A DNA stretch of 64,000 nucleotides, taken from the NCBI GenBank assembly GCA_020444165.1, contig JAHLLK010000022.1, forward strand, positions 1 to 64,000. Reading direction: 5' to 3'. Both the position numbers and the translations under genes were made by a program. This stretch comes from Deltaproteobacteria bacterium. GTDB taxonomy: Bacteria; Desulfobacterota; Desulfarculia; Desulfarculales; Desulfarculaceae. Shown piece after piece: positions 51,756 through 61,164 of this stretch; position 1 is the first letter of the stretch; each line of letters opens with the position of its first letter. A model generated the notes under the pieces. The model was not told the DNA's origin. It did no database searches and worked only from the letters and a program-made list of their open reading frames with translations.

Positions 51756-53543
51756 TCAGGGATCCCGCCCCCCCAGGCCCCCTCCCACGCCCCGCAGCAT
51801 CTCCTGCCGCGCCTTCTGGCGGGAATAGGCCGGAGTTTTCTCGAAAATCTGCACCCGGGGATGCTCGTACACCGTGAAGGACTCCTCCGCGCCCAGATCG
51901 GGAAACACCCAGCTCCCCAGATGGGGAAAGCTCGCGAACTCCGCGGCCAGGCGGAAGCCCAGGCGGCCCGCCTCCAGGGCCCGGTAATAGTTCAGGGTGA
52001 AGGGGTAGCGCCCCGGCAGGCGGGGCAGGGAGCCCCGCAAACGGTCGCTGGCCAGGACCAGGTAGTCGGCCCGGTCCAGGATATCCAGCACCCGGGCGAG
52101 CTTGCCCGGATCGTCCGGCTCGGCCCAGGGCAGGCCCACGATATGGTACTGCCGGGAGGCCTGCTGCTCCGGCAGAGACAGGGGCAGGGCGTCGTCCCAA
52201 ATCTCGTGGGCCAGCGTGGCCCCGGGCGGGATGTGGCGGTAGATCCACGCCGTGGCCGCCAGGCGGGGCTCGGGCCGGTCGTAGATGGCGCTGAAGGCCA
52301 GGGCCCAGCCCAGGGAGGCCAGGGCCACGCCTGCGGTGAGGGCCCGGGCGGCCCAGCGCGCCACGGGCCGCTCCCCCACGGCCCGCCCCAGGGCCAGGAG
52401 CCCCCAGGCGGCCAGGAGGCACAAGGTGGGGTAGGCCGGCAGGAAGTAGCGCATGTACATGGTGTGGCTGGCCCCCAGCCAGCCCAGCACCAGGCCGGAC
52501 CACACCACGGGCAAGAGATGCCGGGCCCGGCCGCGGGCCAGCCAGCGCCAGGCCGCCGCGGCCCAGGCCAGCCAGGCCGTGAACCCCAGGGCCGGACCCA
52601 GGCCCCAGCGCACCATCTGCCACCAGGGGTGGAGCACCGGAGCCAGGCCGTACCACTGGATGGACGGGGGAAAGCCCGGGGTGCCCAGCACGATGGTCAG
52701 GTAGGTGATGCGCAGGTCTTTGAGCCACCGGGCCTCGGGGAAGAGCAGACCCCAGCCCAAGGGGCGGAAGATGTCCGGCGCGGCCAGGCGGAGCACCACC
52801 AGGGCCGTGCCGCCCAAGAGAGCCAGGTCCCCCACCCCGGACCACAGGGTGCGGCGCACCTCGGCCCCGGAGCGGCTTTCCCGCCAGCTCCGCCAGGCCC
52901 GGTCCAAGACCAGGGCCAGACCGGCCGCTCCCAGGAGAAAGGACGATTGCTTGCAGGCCAGGGCCAGGCCCCAGGCCACCCCGGCCAGGAGCCAGCCGCT
53001 GCGCCCCAGGCGGCCGGTCTGCACCAGGGCCAGGCCGGAGAGCGCCGCCAGGCAGAACAGGGAGGCCAGGGGATCCACCACGAAGAAATGGGCCTGTTGC
53101 AGGGGCAAGACCGCCCCGGCGTAGAAGAACCCGGCCAACAGCCCCACCCCCCGGCCGTAGAGGAGCAAGCCCAGGAGCACCACCAACCCCGTGGCGGCCA
53201 CGTCGGCCGCGGCGGAGACCGCCCGGGCCACCGGAGCCATGGACCACAACGGCGGGTCGCCGGCCGCGGCCAGGGCCGCCTTCAAAAGCACCAGGGGCAG
53301 GGTGCCGTAGGCAAAGTAGCGCTCGCCCTGGTTGCGGGGGTTCAGGGGCGAGCGGGAGCTGTCCAAATACTCCGCCCAGCCGGCCGGCCAGGTGAGCTTG
53401 CTGGTGACCATGAACAAAAAGCGCTCGTCCGGGTGCAGCAGGGTGCCCTGGTCCCAGTCTTGGCCGTGGAAACGCAAGGTCGCGGACAGGGCCAGCACCA
53501 GGACCAGCCCGGCCAGGAAGGCGGCGCGGCTGGGGAGCTTCAC
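51756..53543 (-). CDS. PMT-like (ArnT/GT39-type) membrane glycosyltransferase
   Basis: A 595-residue polytopic protein. It begins MKLPSRAAFLAGLVLVLALSATLRFHGQD, and LLHPDERFLF carries the acidic motif found after the first helix of PMT/ArnT-type enzymes. Many helices follow, with KQSSFLLGAAGLAL in the middle. The C-terminal 150 residues (YRHIPPGATLAHEIWDDALPL) form an extracytoplasmic domain. It should use a lipid-linked sugar outside the membrane. GTG 53543 overlaps the stop of the upstream gene by four bases (GTGA). Last gene of a four-gene operon. Confidence 0.82.
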   Translation of the reverse strand: MKLPSRAAFLAGLVLVLALSATLRFHGQDWDQGTLLHPDERFLFMVTSKLTWPAGWAEYLDSSRSPLNPRNQGERYFAYGTLPLVLLKAALAAAGDPPLWSMAPVARAVSAAADVAATGLVVLLGLLLYGRGVGLLAGFFYAGAVLPLQQAHFFVVDPLASLFCLAALSGLALVQTGRLGRSGWLLAGVAWGLALACKQSSFLLGAAGLALVLDRAWRSWRESRSGAEVRRTLWSGVGDLALLGGTALVVLRLAAPDIFRPLGWGLLFPEARWLKDLRITYLTIVLGTPGFPPSIQWYGLAPVLHPWWQMVRWGLGPALGFTAWLAWAAAAWRWLARGRARHLLPVVWSGLVLGWLGASHTMYMRYFLPAYPTLCLLAAWGLLALGRAVGERPVARWAARALTAGVALASLGWALAFSAIYDRPEPRLAATAWIYRHIPPGATLAHEIWDDALPLSLPEQQASRQYHIVGLPWAEPDDPGKLARVLDILDRADYLVLASDRLRGSLPRLPGRYPFTLNYYRALEAGRLGFRLAAEFASFPHLGSWVFPDLGAEESFTVYEHPRVQIFEKTPAYSRQKARQEMLRGVGGGLGGRDP

Positions 53544-56035
53544 GGACGCGCCTCCGGGGCGGGGGGCAGGGGCCGCATCCGGTAGATGGTCACCCCGGGG
53601 TTCTGATACACCGCGTCCCAATAGCGGCCTCTTTCCGCCGCGAACTTGGCCAGGCCCGCGGCCGGGTACACCGCCCGCTCCACCGGGCCCACGATGACAT
53701 AGGCCACCCGGTATTTCCGGAGGATCGGCAAGTACACCCGGGGGTCCGTGCTGTGGTACAAGGCGGCCACGTCGGCTTCCCGGCCGGGGATGGGGTTGGG
53801 GCGCACGGCGGCCCGCTGCTGGGTTTCGTGCCAGGGCCAGCCCAGGATGGTGGGCAAGCCGGTTTGGCTGCTGTAGCGCGCGGCCCAGTGGTACTGCGGG
53901 AGCTGGGCCTCGGCGATCACCGGCCGGCCGGCCACGCTCTCCTCCAGCCACTCCATGGCCCGGAGATCCCATTTCAGGGGGAACTCCCGCTCGTTCTCCC
54001 GGTGCCAGGCCGAGGCCAAAAAGGCCCGGCCGTCCAGGGTGAGCCCGGCCGCCGAAGCCAGGCGGTCGGCCCAGCGGGCCGGCGCCGCGGTGAGGGGGTA
54101 GAGCAGGCTGGCTCCGGCCAGGATCAGGAAACCCACCCGGAAGGCCCGCCGCGCCGCGGGGCGGGGCAGGTCCCACAGCCACACGGCCAGGGCTCCGGCC
54201 AGCCCGGCCCAGACCAGCCACATCTCCAGATAGAACTTGAACACCGTGTTCATGCGGCCGATGTCGCCTTGCAGGGCCAGGTGCTCCACCCCGGCCAGTT
54301 GGGCCAGGGGCAACAGCCACAGCAGGAGAGCCAGACGCCAGGCGGCTGGCCGGGTGTCGGCCAGGAACCAGCCCAGGGCCGGCGCGCCCAGGCCCCAGGC
54401 CACGGCGGCGGGCCACTCCCCGGCCAGGCCCAGAGTCCCGGCGCCGGCCAGGGCCAAAAGCCACCACCCTACCGTGAGGCTCCGGCGGGGAGCCGGTCCC
54501 AGCCACCAGGGCCGGGCCAGGAGCCAGGCCAGGCCCACGAACAAAAACAACCCGTGAATCAGGAGCACGGAGTCCAGGGGGGTGCGGCTGCCGGTCCACA
54601 GGTTGAGGCCGGCGTAGGCCGAGCGGAAGAAATGGTGATAGGGCCAAAACAGGAGCCAGGCCAGCCCCGCGGTCAAACCCGCCCCGGCCAGGGCCCGGCC
54701 CCGGGCGGCCCAGCCCCCGGCCCAGGCCGCGGCCAAAAGCCCCGCGGCCACCAGGCAGAGCCCGGCCGGCAAATCCCAGGTGTTGGTCACCCCCAACGCC
54801 CCCAGGCAGAGGGCCGCCGCGCCCAGCCAGGCCCCGGCCGGCGGGGCGGCGCGGCCCGGGGCCGGCAGGCGGTGCACGGCCAGGGCCAGCAGGCCCAGGA
54901 ACAGGGGAAAGGCCAGGAGATGGGCGTGCAGGTCGCCATAGAGGAAGCTGAACAGGGGGAACTCGGTGATGGGTTGGGCCTCGCCCCGGGGGGCCGGGAT
55001 GGCCCGGCTGGCGTCCCAGTACCACTGCCAGCCCCCCAGGCGGGCCCCGGCCAGCCAGCGGGCCGCCACCCGCCCCTGGGCCAGGTTGCCGATGAGGAGG
55101 GTCAGCCCGGCGGCCAGGCCGCCGGCGGCCCAGCTCCGCTCCGGGGAGTCGCGGCCGCTCAGGCGGCGATACAGGGCCTCGCCCACGGCCACCGCCCCCA
55201 CCCCGGTGAAGGCGAACCAGGCGGCCAGGGCCAGGTTGTAGGCCACGGGCACCGGCGCGCCGGTGAAGAGCACCAGGGAGCCGGCCAGCACCTGGCCGAA
55301 ATAGTAGTAGTTCAGGTAGCCGCCGGCGAACCAGGGGTCGGGCGGGGGGAAGTGCACCGCCCGGACCACCGCGTTCAACAGGGCCAGGTCCATGGGCTTT
55401 TCCCCCCCGAACCAGGGGTGCCACAGGTCGGGATTGCCCAGGCGCAGCGCCAGGCCCAGAGCGAACAATAGCCAAAAGGCTCCCTCTCCCACCAAAAGCT
55501 CCCGCCAGCCCCGGGTGAGGGCTTGGCCCAGGGCGGCGCGCTGGCGCCAGGCCGCGGCCGCGGCGGCCAGGATCACCGCCCCCAAAGCGGCCAACAGCGA
55601 GGTGCGCCCAAAGCTCCCCAGGCCCAGGGAGGCCGGCAGCCAGGCCAGATAGGCGGTCAAGAGGAGGCCGCTGAACTTGGCCAGGAGCCAGCCGCCCCGG
55701 CGGGGCGCGGCGGTGACCAGGCTGGTCAGGGGCCAGGCGGCCAGGCCCAGCACCTCCAGCCACAGGCACCAGGCGGCCACGGGATAGCGGAAGCCCCAGG
55801 CGGCCGGGTCGAAACGGCCGTCGGCGGGGTCCAGGACCCGGGACCAGGTGCCGTGGGTTTCCGCGAAATGCCGGGCCGCGGGCGAGAACATCAGGTCCGG
55901 CCCGCCCACCGGCGCGAAGTAACCCGCCAGCCAGGCCCAGACCAGGACCCCGGCCAGGCTCGCCGCCCCGGCCAGGCCCAGGAGCCCGGCCGGGCGGGTC
56001 AGCCCTTGCCGCCAGCGGAGCCAGGCCAGACGCAT
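53540..56035 (-). CDS. DUF2298 ('YYY') large membrane protein (1)
   Basis: An 831-residue polytopic protein. Landmarks of DUF2298: GGYLNYYYFGQVLAG (YYY), ITEFPLFSFLYGDLHAHLLAFPL, and GRMNTVFKFYLEMWLVW. A C-terminal soluble part includes GRPVIAEAQLPQYHWAARYSSQTGLPTILGWPWHE. DUF2298 proteins occur in archaea and Chloroflexi and are thought to be glycosyltransferase-related. ATG 56035 is a conservative start; a TTG at 56056 just after the stop of the previous gene is an alternative. The SD is weak. Confidence 0.85.
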   Translation of the reverse strand: MRLAWLRWRQGLTRPAGLLGLAGAASLAGVLVWAWLAGYFAPVGGPDLMFSPAARHFAETHGTWSRVLDPADGRFDPAAWGFRYPVAAWCLWLEVLGLAAWPLTSLVTAAPRRGGWLLAKFSGLLLTAYLAWLPASLGLGSFGRTSLLAALGAVILAAAAAAWRQRAALGQALTRGWRELLVGEGAFWLLFALGLALRLGNPDLWHPWFGGEKPMDLALLNAVVRAVHFPPPDPWFAGGYLNYYYFGQVLAGSLVLFTGAPVPVAYNLALAAWFAFTGVGAVAVGEALYRRLSGRDSPERSWAAGGLAAGLTLLIGNLAQGRVAARWLAGARLGGWQWYWDASRAIPAPRGEAQPITEFPLFSFLYGDLHAHLLAFPLFLGLLALAVHRLPAPGRAAPPAGAWLGAAALCLGALGVTNTWDLPAGLCLVAAGLLAAAWAGGWAARGRALAGAGLTAGLAWLLFWPYHHFFRSAYAGLNLWTGSRTPLDSVLLIHGLFLFVGLAWLLARPWWLGPAPRRSLTVGWWLLALAGAGTLGLAGEWPAAVAWGLGAPALGWFLADTRPAAWRLALLLWLLPLAQLAGVEHLALQGDIGRMNTVFKFYLEMWLVWAGLAGALAVWLWDLPRPAARRAFRVGFLILAGASLLYPLTAAPARWADRLASAAGLTLDGRAFLASAWHRENEREFPLKWDLRAMEWLEESVAGRPVIAEAQLPQYHWAARYSSQTGLPTILGWPWHETQQRAAVRPNPIPGREADVAALYHSTDPRVYLPILRKYRVAYVIVGPVERAVYPAAGLAKFAAERGRYWDAVYQNPGVTIYRMRPLPPAPEARP

Positions 56036-56057
56036 CTCCACGGTGGACAACCGCAAG

Positions 56058-58157
56058 CTAAGGGCCCGTCCCCGCCGGCAACACCACCGGCGGCAGGAGA
56101 TTTTTGCGGAGCGAAAGCTGGACGGTGCGCACCAGGGGCCGGCCGTCCCGGGCCGGGCCGGGGTAGACCCGGTCCCAGAAATAGGCCCAGAGGCGCTGGC
56201 GGCGTTCCCGCTGGCTCAGCCACTCCCCCACCTCCGCCCAGGTGAGGTGGGTGTAGCCCATGGGAGGCCACCAGATGAGGGTGCCCGGCCGCAGGAGAAA
56301 GGGCTCGCCCAGAAAATCGGCCAGCTTGACCGCCGGCTCGCCGCAGGCCAGCACCGCGGGATAGGTCTTGAGCTGGGGGTTGGTGGGGTCCTTGGGGAAG
56401 GCCGGTTGGGAGAAGCGCCGGAGATACCAGAACAGGGGCCACACCGTGAAATCCGGGCACACCGTGGCCACCCGGGGGGAGCCGCCGGCCGCGTGGTTGG
56501 CCTCGGCGATCTCCAGGAACATGGCGGCCACGTCCTGGGCCCCGTGGGCGTAAACCAGCATCTCCTTGGTGGTCAGGTTGTTGACGTGGGAGAGTTGGAA
56601 GGAGGTGCGGAGGTACAGGGCCAACAGGACCGCCGCCACCCCCAGGGCCAAGAGCCGGAGCCCCTGGCCCCAGCCCAGGCGGGGCAACTTCCAGATCACC
56701 GCCACCACCGCGAGCCCCCCCAACAGGGCCAGGACCAGCCAGGGCCAGAGGACCCAGAAATCGCCCCGCCCATGGCCTTCCGGGGCCAACAGGGCCAGGC
56801 CCAGGCACAGGGGCAGGGCCTCGCCGGCGGCCAGGAGGAGCCAGCCGCCCCGCCAGCGGGCTGCGTTCCAGTCCAGGGTGTCCATGAGGCGGCCCAGGCC
56901 CCAGGCGGTCAAGAGCGCCATGGGCAGGGCCAAATGCATCACCAGCCAGGGCATCTTCTCCCCGGCCACGTTGTAGGTGAGCCAACTGGCCGCCACCCAG
57001 GCCAGGAGGAACAGGGGAAAGTCCAACTCCGCGCCCCGGCCCGGGACCCCCGGTTGCCGGAGGCGGCGGGCCAGCACCCAGGCCCCCCCGGCCAGGCTCC
57101 CCAGGAGCACGAAATACTCGTAGATCACCACCAACAGCGAGTAATAGAACCAGGGCTGGTTGCCCCGCTCCACCCCGTGCTGCTGGAGCCAGTAGCCCAC
57201 GCTGCCCACCACCCCGGAGATGACTCCTTCGGGAAAGTGCGAGAACACGGTGGAGTAGAGGGTGAGAACCACGGCCCAGAACACCGCCGCCGCGGCCAGC
57301 CAGGTGCGGAAGCGGAAGGTCGCGGGCTGGCCCCCGCCCCAGGACCAGCCGCCGGTCCAGCCCCAGGCCAAAGCCAGGGATACCAGGCCGAAGGCCGCGA
57401 GGAGTATTTCGCTGTGCAGGAGGGCCGCGGGGTGGGCCAGGTCCATGGGGTCCCAGCCCAGGGCCAGATGCCCCAGGGAGGTGAGGAAGGGCAGCACCAG
57501 GGTGAGGAGCAGCACCGCCACCTGGGCCGGCGGGCTTTGGCGCAGCGGTTCGGCCCAGCGCCAGGCCCGCCACAGGGCGGTGACCGCCAGGTAGAAGCCT
57601 AAAAAGCCGCCGAAGAGGAAGCTGTTCTCCTTGCAGGCAAAGGCCAGGCCCAACCCCCCGGCCAGGGCCACCAGCCAGCCCGGCCGGGGCCGGGCCAGAT
57701 AGCCCAGGGTCAGGCGCAAGAGCACCATGAAGATGAGGGAGATGTAGATGTCGTTGCGGATGTAGCGGCTGTAGAAGAGGAAAGTGGGCCCCAGGGCCAG
57801 CAAGAGCCCGGCCCACCAGGCACCCCGGCGGCCCAGCTGCCGCAGGAACAACAGCGGCGAGGCGGCCAGGGCCACCCCGGCCAGGGCCACCGGCAGGCGG
57901 GCGGTGAAGTCCGAGTCCCCGAAGAGTTTGAAGAAAACCCAGGCCACGTGGAACAACAGCGGCCCGTGGGTCACCGGGGTGTGGGTGTAGGAGCCGGTGC
58001 GGAAGAAGATGTAACCATAGTAGGCGTGCAGGCTCTCGTCGTAACTGAGCACCGCGTCGTCCAGGCCCCACAGCCGGGCCACGGCGGCCAGGGCTAGGAG
58101 CCCTGCCCAGGCCCAGAAGTAGGGGCTCCGCGGCCAGGCGGGGCGCCAGGGGGTCAT
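56058..58157 (-). CDS. TIGR03663-type (Agl23-like) membrane glycosyltransferase
   Basis: A 699-residue polytopic protein. The N-terminal YDESLHAYYGYIFFRTGSYTHTPVTHGPLLFH is characteristic of TIGR03663 / flippase-associated protein Agl23. FYSRYIRNDIYISLIF and ACKENSFLFGGFLGFY follow. A C-terminal soluble domain begins near ATVCPDFTVWPLFWYLRRF. It probably acts in lipid-linked glycan synthesis or transfer across the membrane. ATG 58157 overlaps the stop of the upstream gene by four bases (ATGA). Confidence 0.85.
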   Translation of the reverse strand: MTPWRPAWPRSPYFWAWAGLLALAAVARLWGLDDAVLSYDESLHAYYGYIFFRTGSYTHTPVTHGPLLFHVAWVFFKLFGDSDFTARLPVALAGVALAASPLLFLRQLGRRGAWWAGLLLALGPTFLFYSRYIRNDIYISLIFMVLLRLTLGYLARPRPGWLVALAGGLGLAFACKENSFLFGGFLGFYLAVTALWRAWRWAEPLRQSPPAQVAVLLLTLVLPFLTSLGHLALGWDPMDLAHPAALLHSEILLAAFGLVSLALAWGWTGGWSWGGGQPATFRFRTWLAAAAVFWAVVLTLYSTVFSHFPEGVISGVVGSVGYWLQQHGVERGNQPWFYYSLLVVIYEYFVLLGSLAGGAWVLARRLRQPGVPGRGAELDFPLFLLAWVAASWLTYNVAGEKMPWLVMHLALPMALLTAWGLGRLMDTLDWNAARWRGGWLLLAAGEALPLCLGLALLAPEGHGRGDFWVLWPWLVLALLGGLAVVAVIWKLPRLGWGQGLRLLALGVAAVLLALYLRTSFQLSHVNNLTTKEMLVYAHGAQDVAAMFLEIAEANHAAGGSPRVATVCPDFTVWPLFWYLRRFSQPAFPKDPTNPQLKTYPAVLACGEPAVKLADFLGEPFLLRPGTLIWWPPMGYTHLTWAEVGEWLSQRERRQRLWAYFWDRVYPGPARDGRPLVRTVQLSLRKNLLPPVVLPAGTGP

Positions 58158-60484
58158 GGCCGGCCTCCGCATTTGGCGCCCGGCGCGGCGTAGAGGCGCA
58201 CCGCGCCGCTGGTGAAGCAGGGGGTCAGCACCCGGCCCACCAGGCCGTCTTCCCCCGGGGCCAGGTGATAGGTCTGGCGCTCCCGGGGGCCCAGGTACAC
58301 GTAGGCCACGCCGCGCCGCCGCAAAACCTCCCGGAGACGGGCCGGGTTCGGGGCCTGGTAGATGGCGGCCAAATCCCGGCGGCGGGCAGCCAGTTCCGGG
58401 CCCAGGCCGTGGCCGCGCCACTGGTGCTCATGGCCCTCCCAGCCCAGGAGGGCGGGCAGGCCGGTGCGGGTGCTGGGCCGGTTGTCCGCCTCCTGGTAGG
58501 AGGCCCCCGGGGCCTGGGCCACCACCGCCCCCGGGGAGGCGTGGGTCCGCAGCCAGCGCACCGCGGCCAGCTCGTCCGGGGCCGTCTGCGCCAGGGCCGC
58601 GTCCGTGCTGAGGGAGAGTCCCCCGGGCGGCGGCTGGCGCACCAGCTCCCAGGCCGCGGTCAGGGGGTAGGCCAGGCCCAGGGCGGAGAAGGCCAGCACT
58701 CCCAGGGCCAGGGGCCGGGTGGCCGGCCGGGCCAGGCTCACGGCCATCCCGGCCGCGCCGGCCACGGCCAGGAGCAGCCAGGCCTGGTAGTAGAACTTGA
58801 ACACCGTGTTCATGCGATTGGCGAACATATCGGAAAGGTAAACCATCTCCGGCAGCCAGAGCAAGAGAAGCCCGGCCCCGGCCCAAATCAGCGCGGCCAC
58901 CAGCCAGGCCGCGCCGGGCTCTTCCCGCTCGCCCGGGGCCAGACGGGGCCAGAGGAGCGCCGCGGCCAGGGCCAGGCCCAAGCCGGAGACCACCAGCACC
59001 CCGGGCCGGGCCCAGCCGGCCCAAACCCCACCTGCCCCGGCCTGGCCGGCCCAGAACCCCGCCAGGGCCAGGCCCGCGGCCGGCAGGACCACGAACAAGC
59101 CCACCCCCCCGGCCCAGACCCGGAGCGAGGGCGGCGCGCCCCGCCAAGCCAAGCGGCAGAGCATTCCGGTCCAGGCCAGGAGAAAGCCGGTGTGGGCCAG
59201 CCAGCGGGGGAGGCTCTGGCCGAAGTCCAGGTTCAGGGCCGGCAAGAGTTCCTGACTGGCGGCGTGGCGGAAATAGGGCAGGAAAGCCAGAAGCGAGCCG
59301 GCCAGCAGCAGGGCCAAAAGCGCCGCGGCCGGAGCCAGGCCCCGGACTCCGGCCAGGCGCCAGGCCCCGGCGGCCAGGCTGAGGCCGGCCACCAGCCACC
59401 AGCCGGGCCATGCCCAGGCATTGGCCGCGGCAAAAGCCCCGGCGGTGAGCCCGGCCAGGGCCCAGGCCGCGGGCCCGGACCAGGCCGGCCCGGCCAGGCC
59501 GGCCAGAGCCCGGCGGAACCCCGCCCCGGCCGGGAGCGGGGAGGCGGCCCAAGCCCGGGCCAAGCGGGCCAGCAGGAGGCCCAGGAGCAACAGCCCCAGG
59601 GGCGCGGCCAGGACATGGGCGTGGTTGTCCCCCAGGAAATAGCTGAAAAAGGGGAACTCGCTGATCATCTCCCGGGCCCGGCCGTCCGGTCCCTGGTCCC
59701 CCAGCACCCGGGTGGCGGACCACCACCACCAGGCCCGGGGGGTGACCCATTGCCCCATGGCGTCCCAGACCCCGGCCGGGTTGGCCATCATCCCCAGGAA
59801 CAGGGCTCCCAGCCCGGCCGCCCCGGCCCGGGCCGCTCGCCCCCGGCCGGCCAGGGCGGTCAGCTCGGCGGCCAGGCCGCCCGCCCCGGTGGTCAGGAGC
59901 GCCCACCAGCCCGCCTGGCCCAGGTTGTAGCCCAGCTCCGGCCCCACCCCGGCCAGGCGGCCCGGCAGGGACAGGAGCAGGTGCCCCAGGTAGTAGTAAC
60001 CCACCCCGTGGCCGGCCAGCCAGGCGTCGCCCGGCGGCAGGCCCGGGCTCTCCCACAGGCTCCACAGGAGCATCAGGTCCATGGGCTGCTCGGTGTGGCT
60101 CACGGCCGGGGCGTGGGCCCGGAGCCAAAGCCACAGGGCGTAGGCCAGGACAAAGCCCGCCTCCCAGGCCAGGACCTGGGCGCGCCGCCGCCAGAGCCAG
60201 GCCCCGGGCCCCGGCCCGTCGCCCCGGCGCCGGGCGGCCAGGCCCAGGCCCCCGGCCAGCAGAGCGGCCAGGACCACCGCGGCCCAGGCCCCGGGAGCCC
60301 GGTTGGGCCACAGGCCCAGGGAGGCCCCCAGCCAGAAGAGATAGCCGGCCAGGAACACCCCCAGCACCTTGGCCAGGGGATAGGCCCGGCCGGCCAGCGG
60401 CCGGAATACGGCCCAGGCCAGGGGCCACCCCACCAGGCCCAGGGCTTCCAGCACCAGGAGCCAGGCTAGGGCGGCGGTCAGCAT
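58154..60484 (-). CDS. DUF2298 ('YYY') large membrane protein (2)
   Basis: A 776-residue paralog of the other DUF2298 protein. Landmarks: SHTEQPMDLMLLWSLWES, HGVGYYYLGHLLLSLPGRL (YYY), ISEFPFFSYFLGDNHAHVLA and FANRMNTVFKFYYQAWLLL. The C-terminal soluble part (GLPALLGWEGHEHQW, AIYQAPNPARLREVLRRRGVAYVYLGPRERQTY) lines up with the corresponding region of the first copy. The start 60484 lacks a clear SD. It may be coupled to the 80-residue gene 16 bp upstream. Confidence 0.85.
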   Translation of the reverse strand: MLTAALAWLLVLEALGLVGWPLAWAVFRPLAGRAYPLAKVLGVFLAGYLFWLGASLGLWPNRAPGAWAAVVLAALLAGGLGLAARRRGDGPGPGAWLWRRRAQVLAWEAGFVLAYALWLWLRAHAPAVSHTEQPMDLMLLWSLWESPGLPPGDAWLAGHGVGYYYLGHLLLSLPGRLAGVGPELGYNLGQAGWWALLTTGAGGLAAELTALAGRGRAARAGAAGLGALFLGMMANPAGVWDAMGQWVTPRAWWWWSATRVLGDQGPDGRAREMISEFPFFSYFLGDNHAHVLAAPLGLLLLGLLLARLARAWAASPLPAGAGFRRALAGLAGPAWSGPAAWALAGLTAGAFAAANAWAWPGWWLVAGLSLAAGAWRLAGVRGLAPAAALLALLLAGSLLAFLPYFRHAASQELLPALNLDFGQSLPRWLAHTGFLLAWTGMLCRLAWRGAPPSLRVWAGGVGLFVVLPAAGLALAGFWAGQAGAGGVWAGWARPGVLVVSGLGLALAAALLWPRLAPGEREEPGAAWLVAALIWAGAGLLLLWLPEMVYLSDMFANRMNTVFKFYYQAWLLLAVAGAAGMAVSLARPATRPLALGVLAFSALGLAYPLTAAWELVRQPPPGGLSLSTDAALAQTAPDELAAVRWLRTHASPGAVVAQAPGASYQEADNRPSTRTGLPALLGWEGHEHQWRGHGLGPELAARRRDLAAIYQAPNPARLREVLRRRGVAYVYLGPRERQTYHLAPGEDGLVGRVLTPCFTSGAVRLYAAPGAKCGGRP

Positions 60485-60500
60485 GGGCGGCAGAGACGGC

Positions 60501-60743
60501 CTAGCGGCCGCTCAGGTCCGCGTCCGACAGCGCGGCAAAGGCGGGGCGGGGCGAGGGCAGCCACCGGGATAATGGGGCCGCTTCCCGTGAGGCCGGGGGG
60601 CGGCTCACCTCTCCGGCCCGAGCCTCTTGGAGGCGGGAGAACTCCTCCTGGGCCGCCCCAAGGGGGGGCGCGAGGGCGGCGGCGGGGCGGTCGCCCCGCA
60701 AGAGCGCCCCCAAATACTCCTGATAGCTGGCTTCGTCGATCAT
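60501..60743 (-). CDS. Small hypothetical protein leading the glycosyltransferase operon
   Basis: An 80-residue, Pro/Ala/Arg-rich soluble protein beginning MIDEASYQEYLGALLRGDRPAAALAPPL. I do not recognise it. It lies 16 bp upstream of the first DUF2298 gene and in the same direction. There is no strong SD, so it may be a leader-encoded peptide rather than a stable protein; codon usage is like its neighbours. Confidence 0.45.
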   Translation of the reverse strand: MIDEASYQEYLGALLRGDRPAAALAPPLGAAQEEFSRLQEARAGEVSRPPASREAAPLSRWLPSPRPAFAALSDADLSGR

Positions 60744-61164
60744 GGCCCAGGCCCCGTGGGGAGTTAAGCGGCCGCCGGCGTCCGGGAGAGCCTGCCGGGG
60801 GCGGAAAGGCAGGCGGGAAAAGTCCTGGGGGCGGTCTTCCAGTACTTGGCTAGCAATATAGCAGATTTCCCCGGGGGGGTGCTTCCGCGCCGCGCCGAGC
60901 TTTAGTATTCCTTCAGTTTAAGGGGGGGCAAAGTCGGCCCGGGCGTGCTTTAATACAGGGAGCTGGCCCATGGCCCGGGCGATGCCCTCAAGCCGATTCA
61001 CCGTGGCAACTTGCTTAAATCATATCAATTATGGCGTTGACGCCATGGCCACGGGCCTTCGCCGCCCCTCTCCGGGGGGGCGGATTCCCGCTTAACCAAG
61101 CCCCTGGGACGGATCCCCGGAGCCCCTCTGGGCTCCCCTCCGGCCCCGGGCGGGAGTGTCCGGC
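60744..61164. other. Divergent intergenic region before dnaE
   Basis: 420 bp without a gene. It must hold the promoters of the glycosyltransferase operon (minus) and dnaE (plus). A GCTTTAATACAGG stretch near 60946-60958 could be a -10 region; the -35 match is poor. Confidence 0.4.

Noticed and set aside
51756..55769. Single 1337-residue frame spanning two glycosyltransferase genes
   Set aside because: The upstream 740 codons are the antiframe of the DUF2298 gene; the real gene starts at GTG 53543, overlapping the DUF2298 stop.
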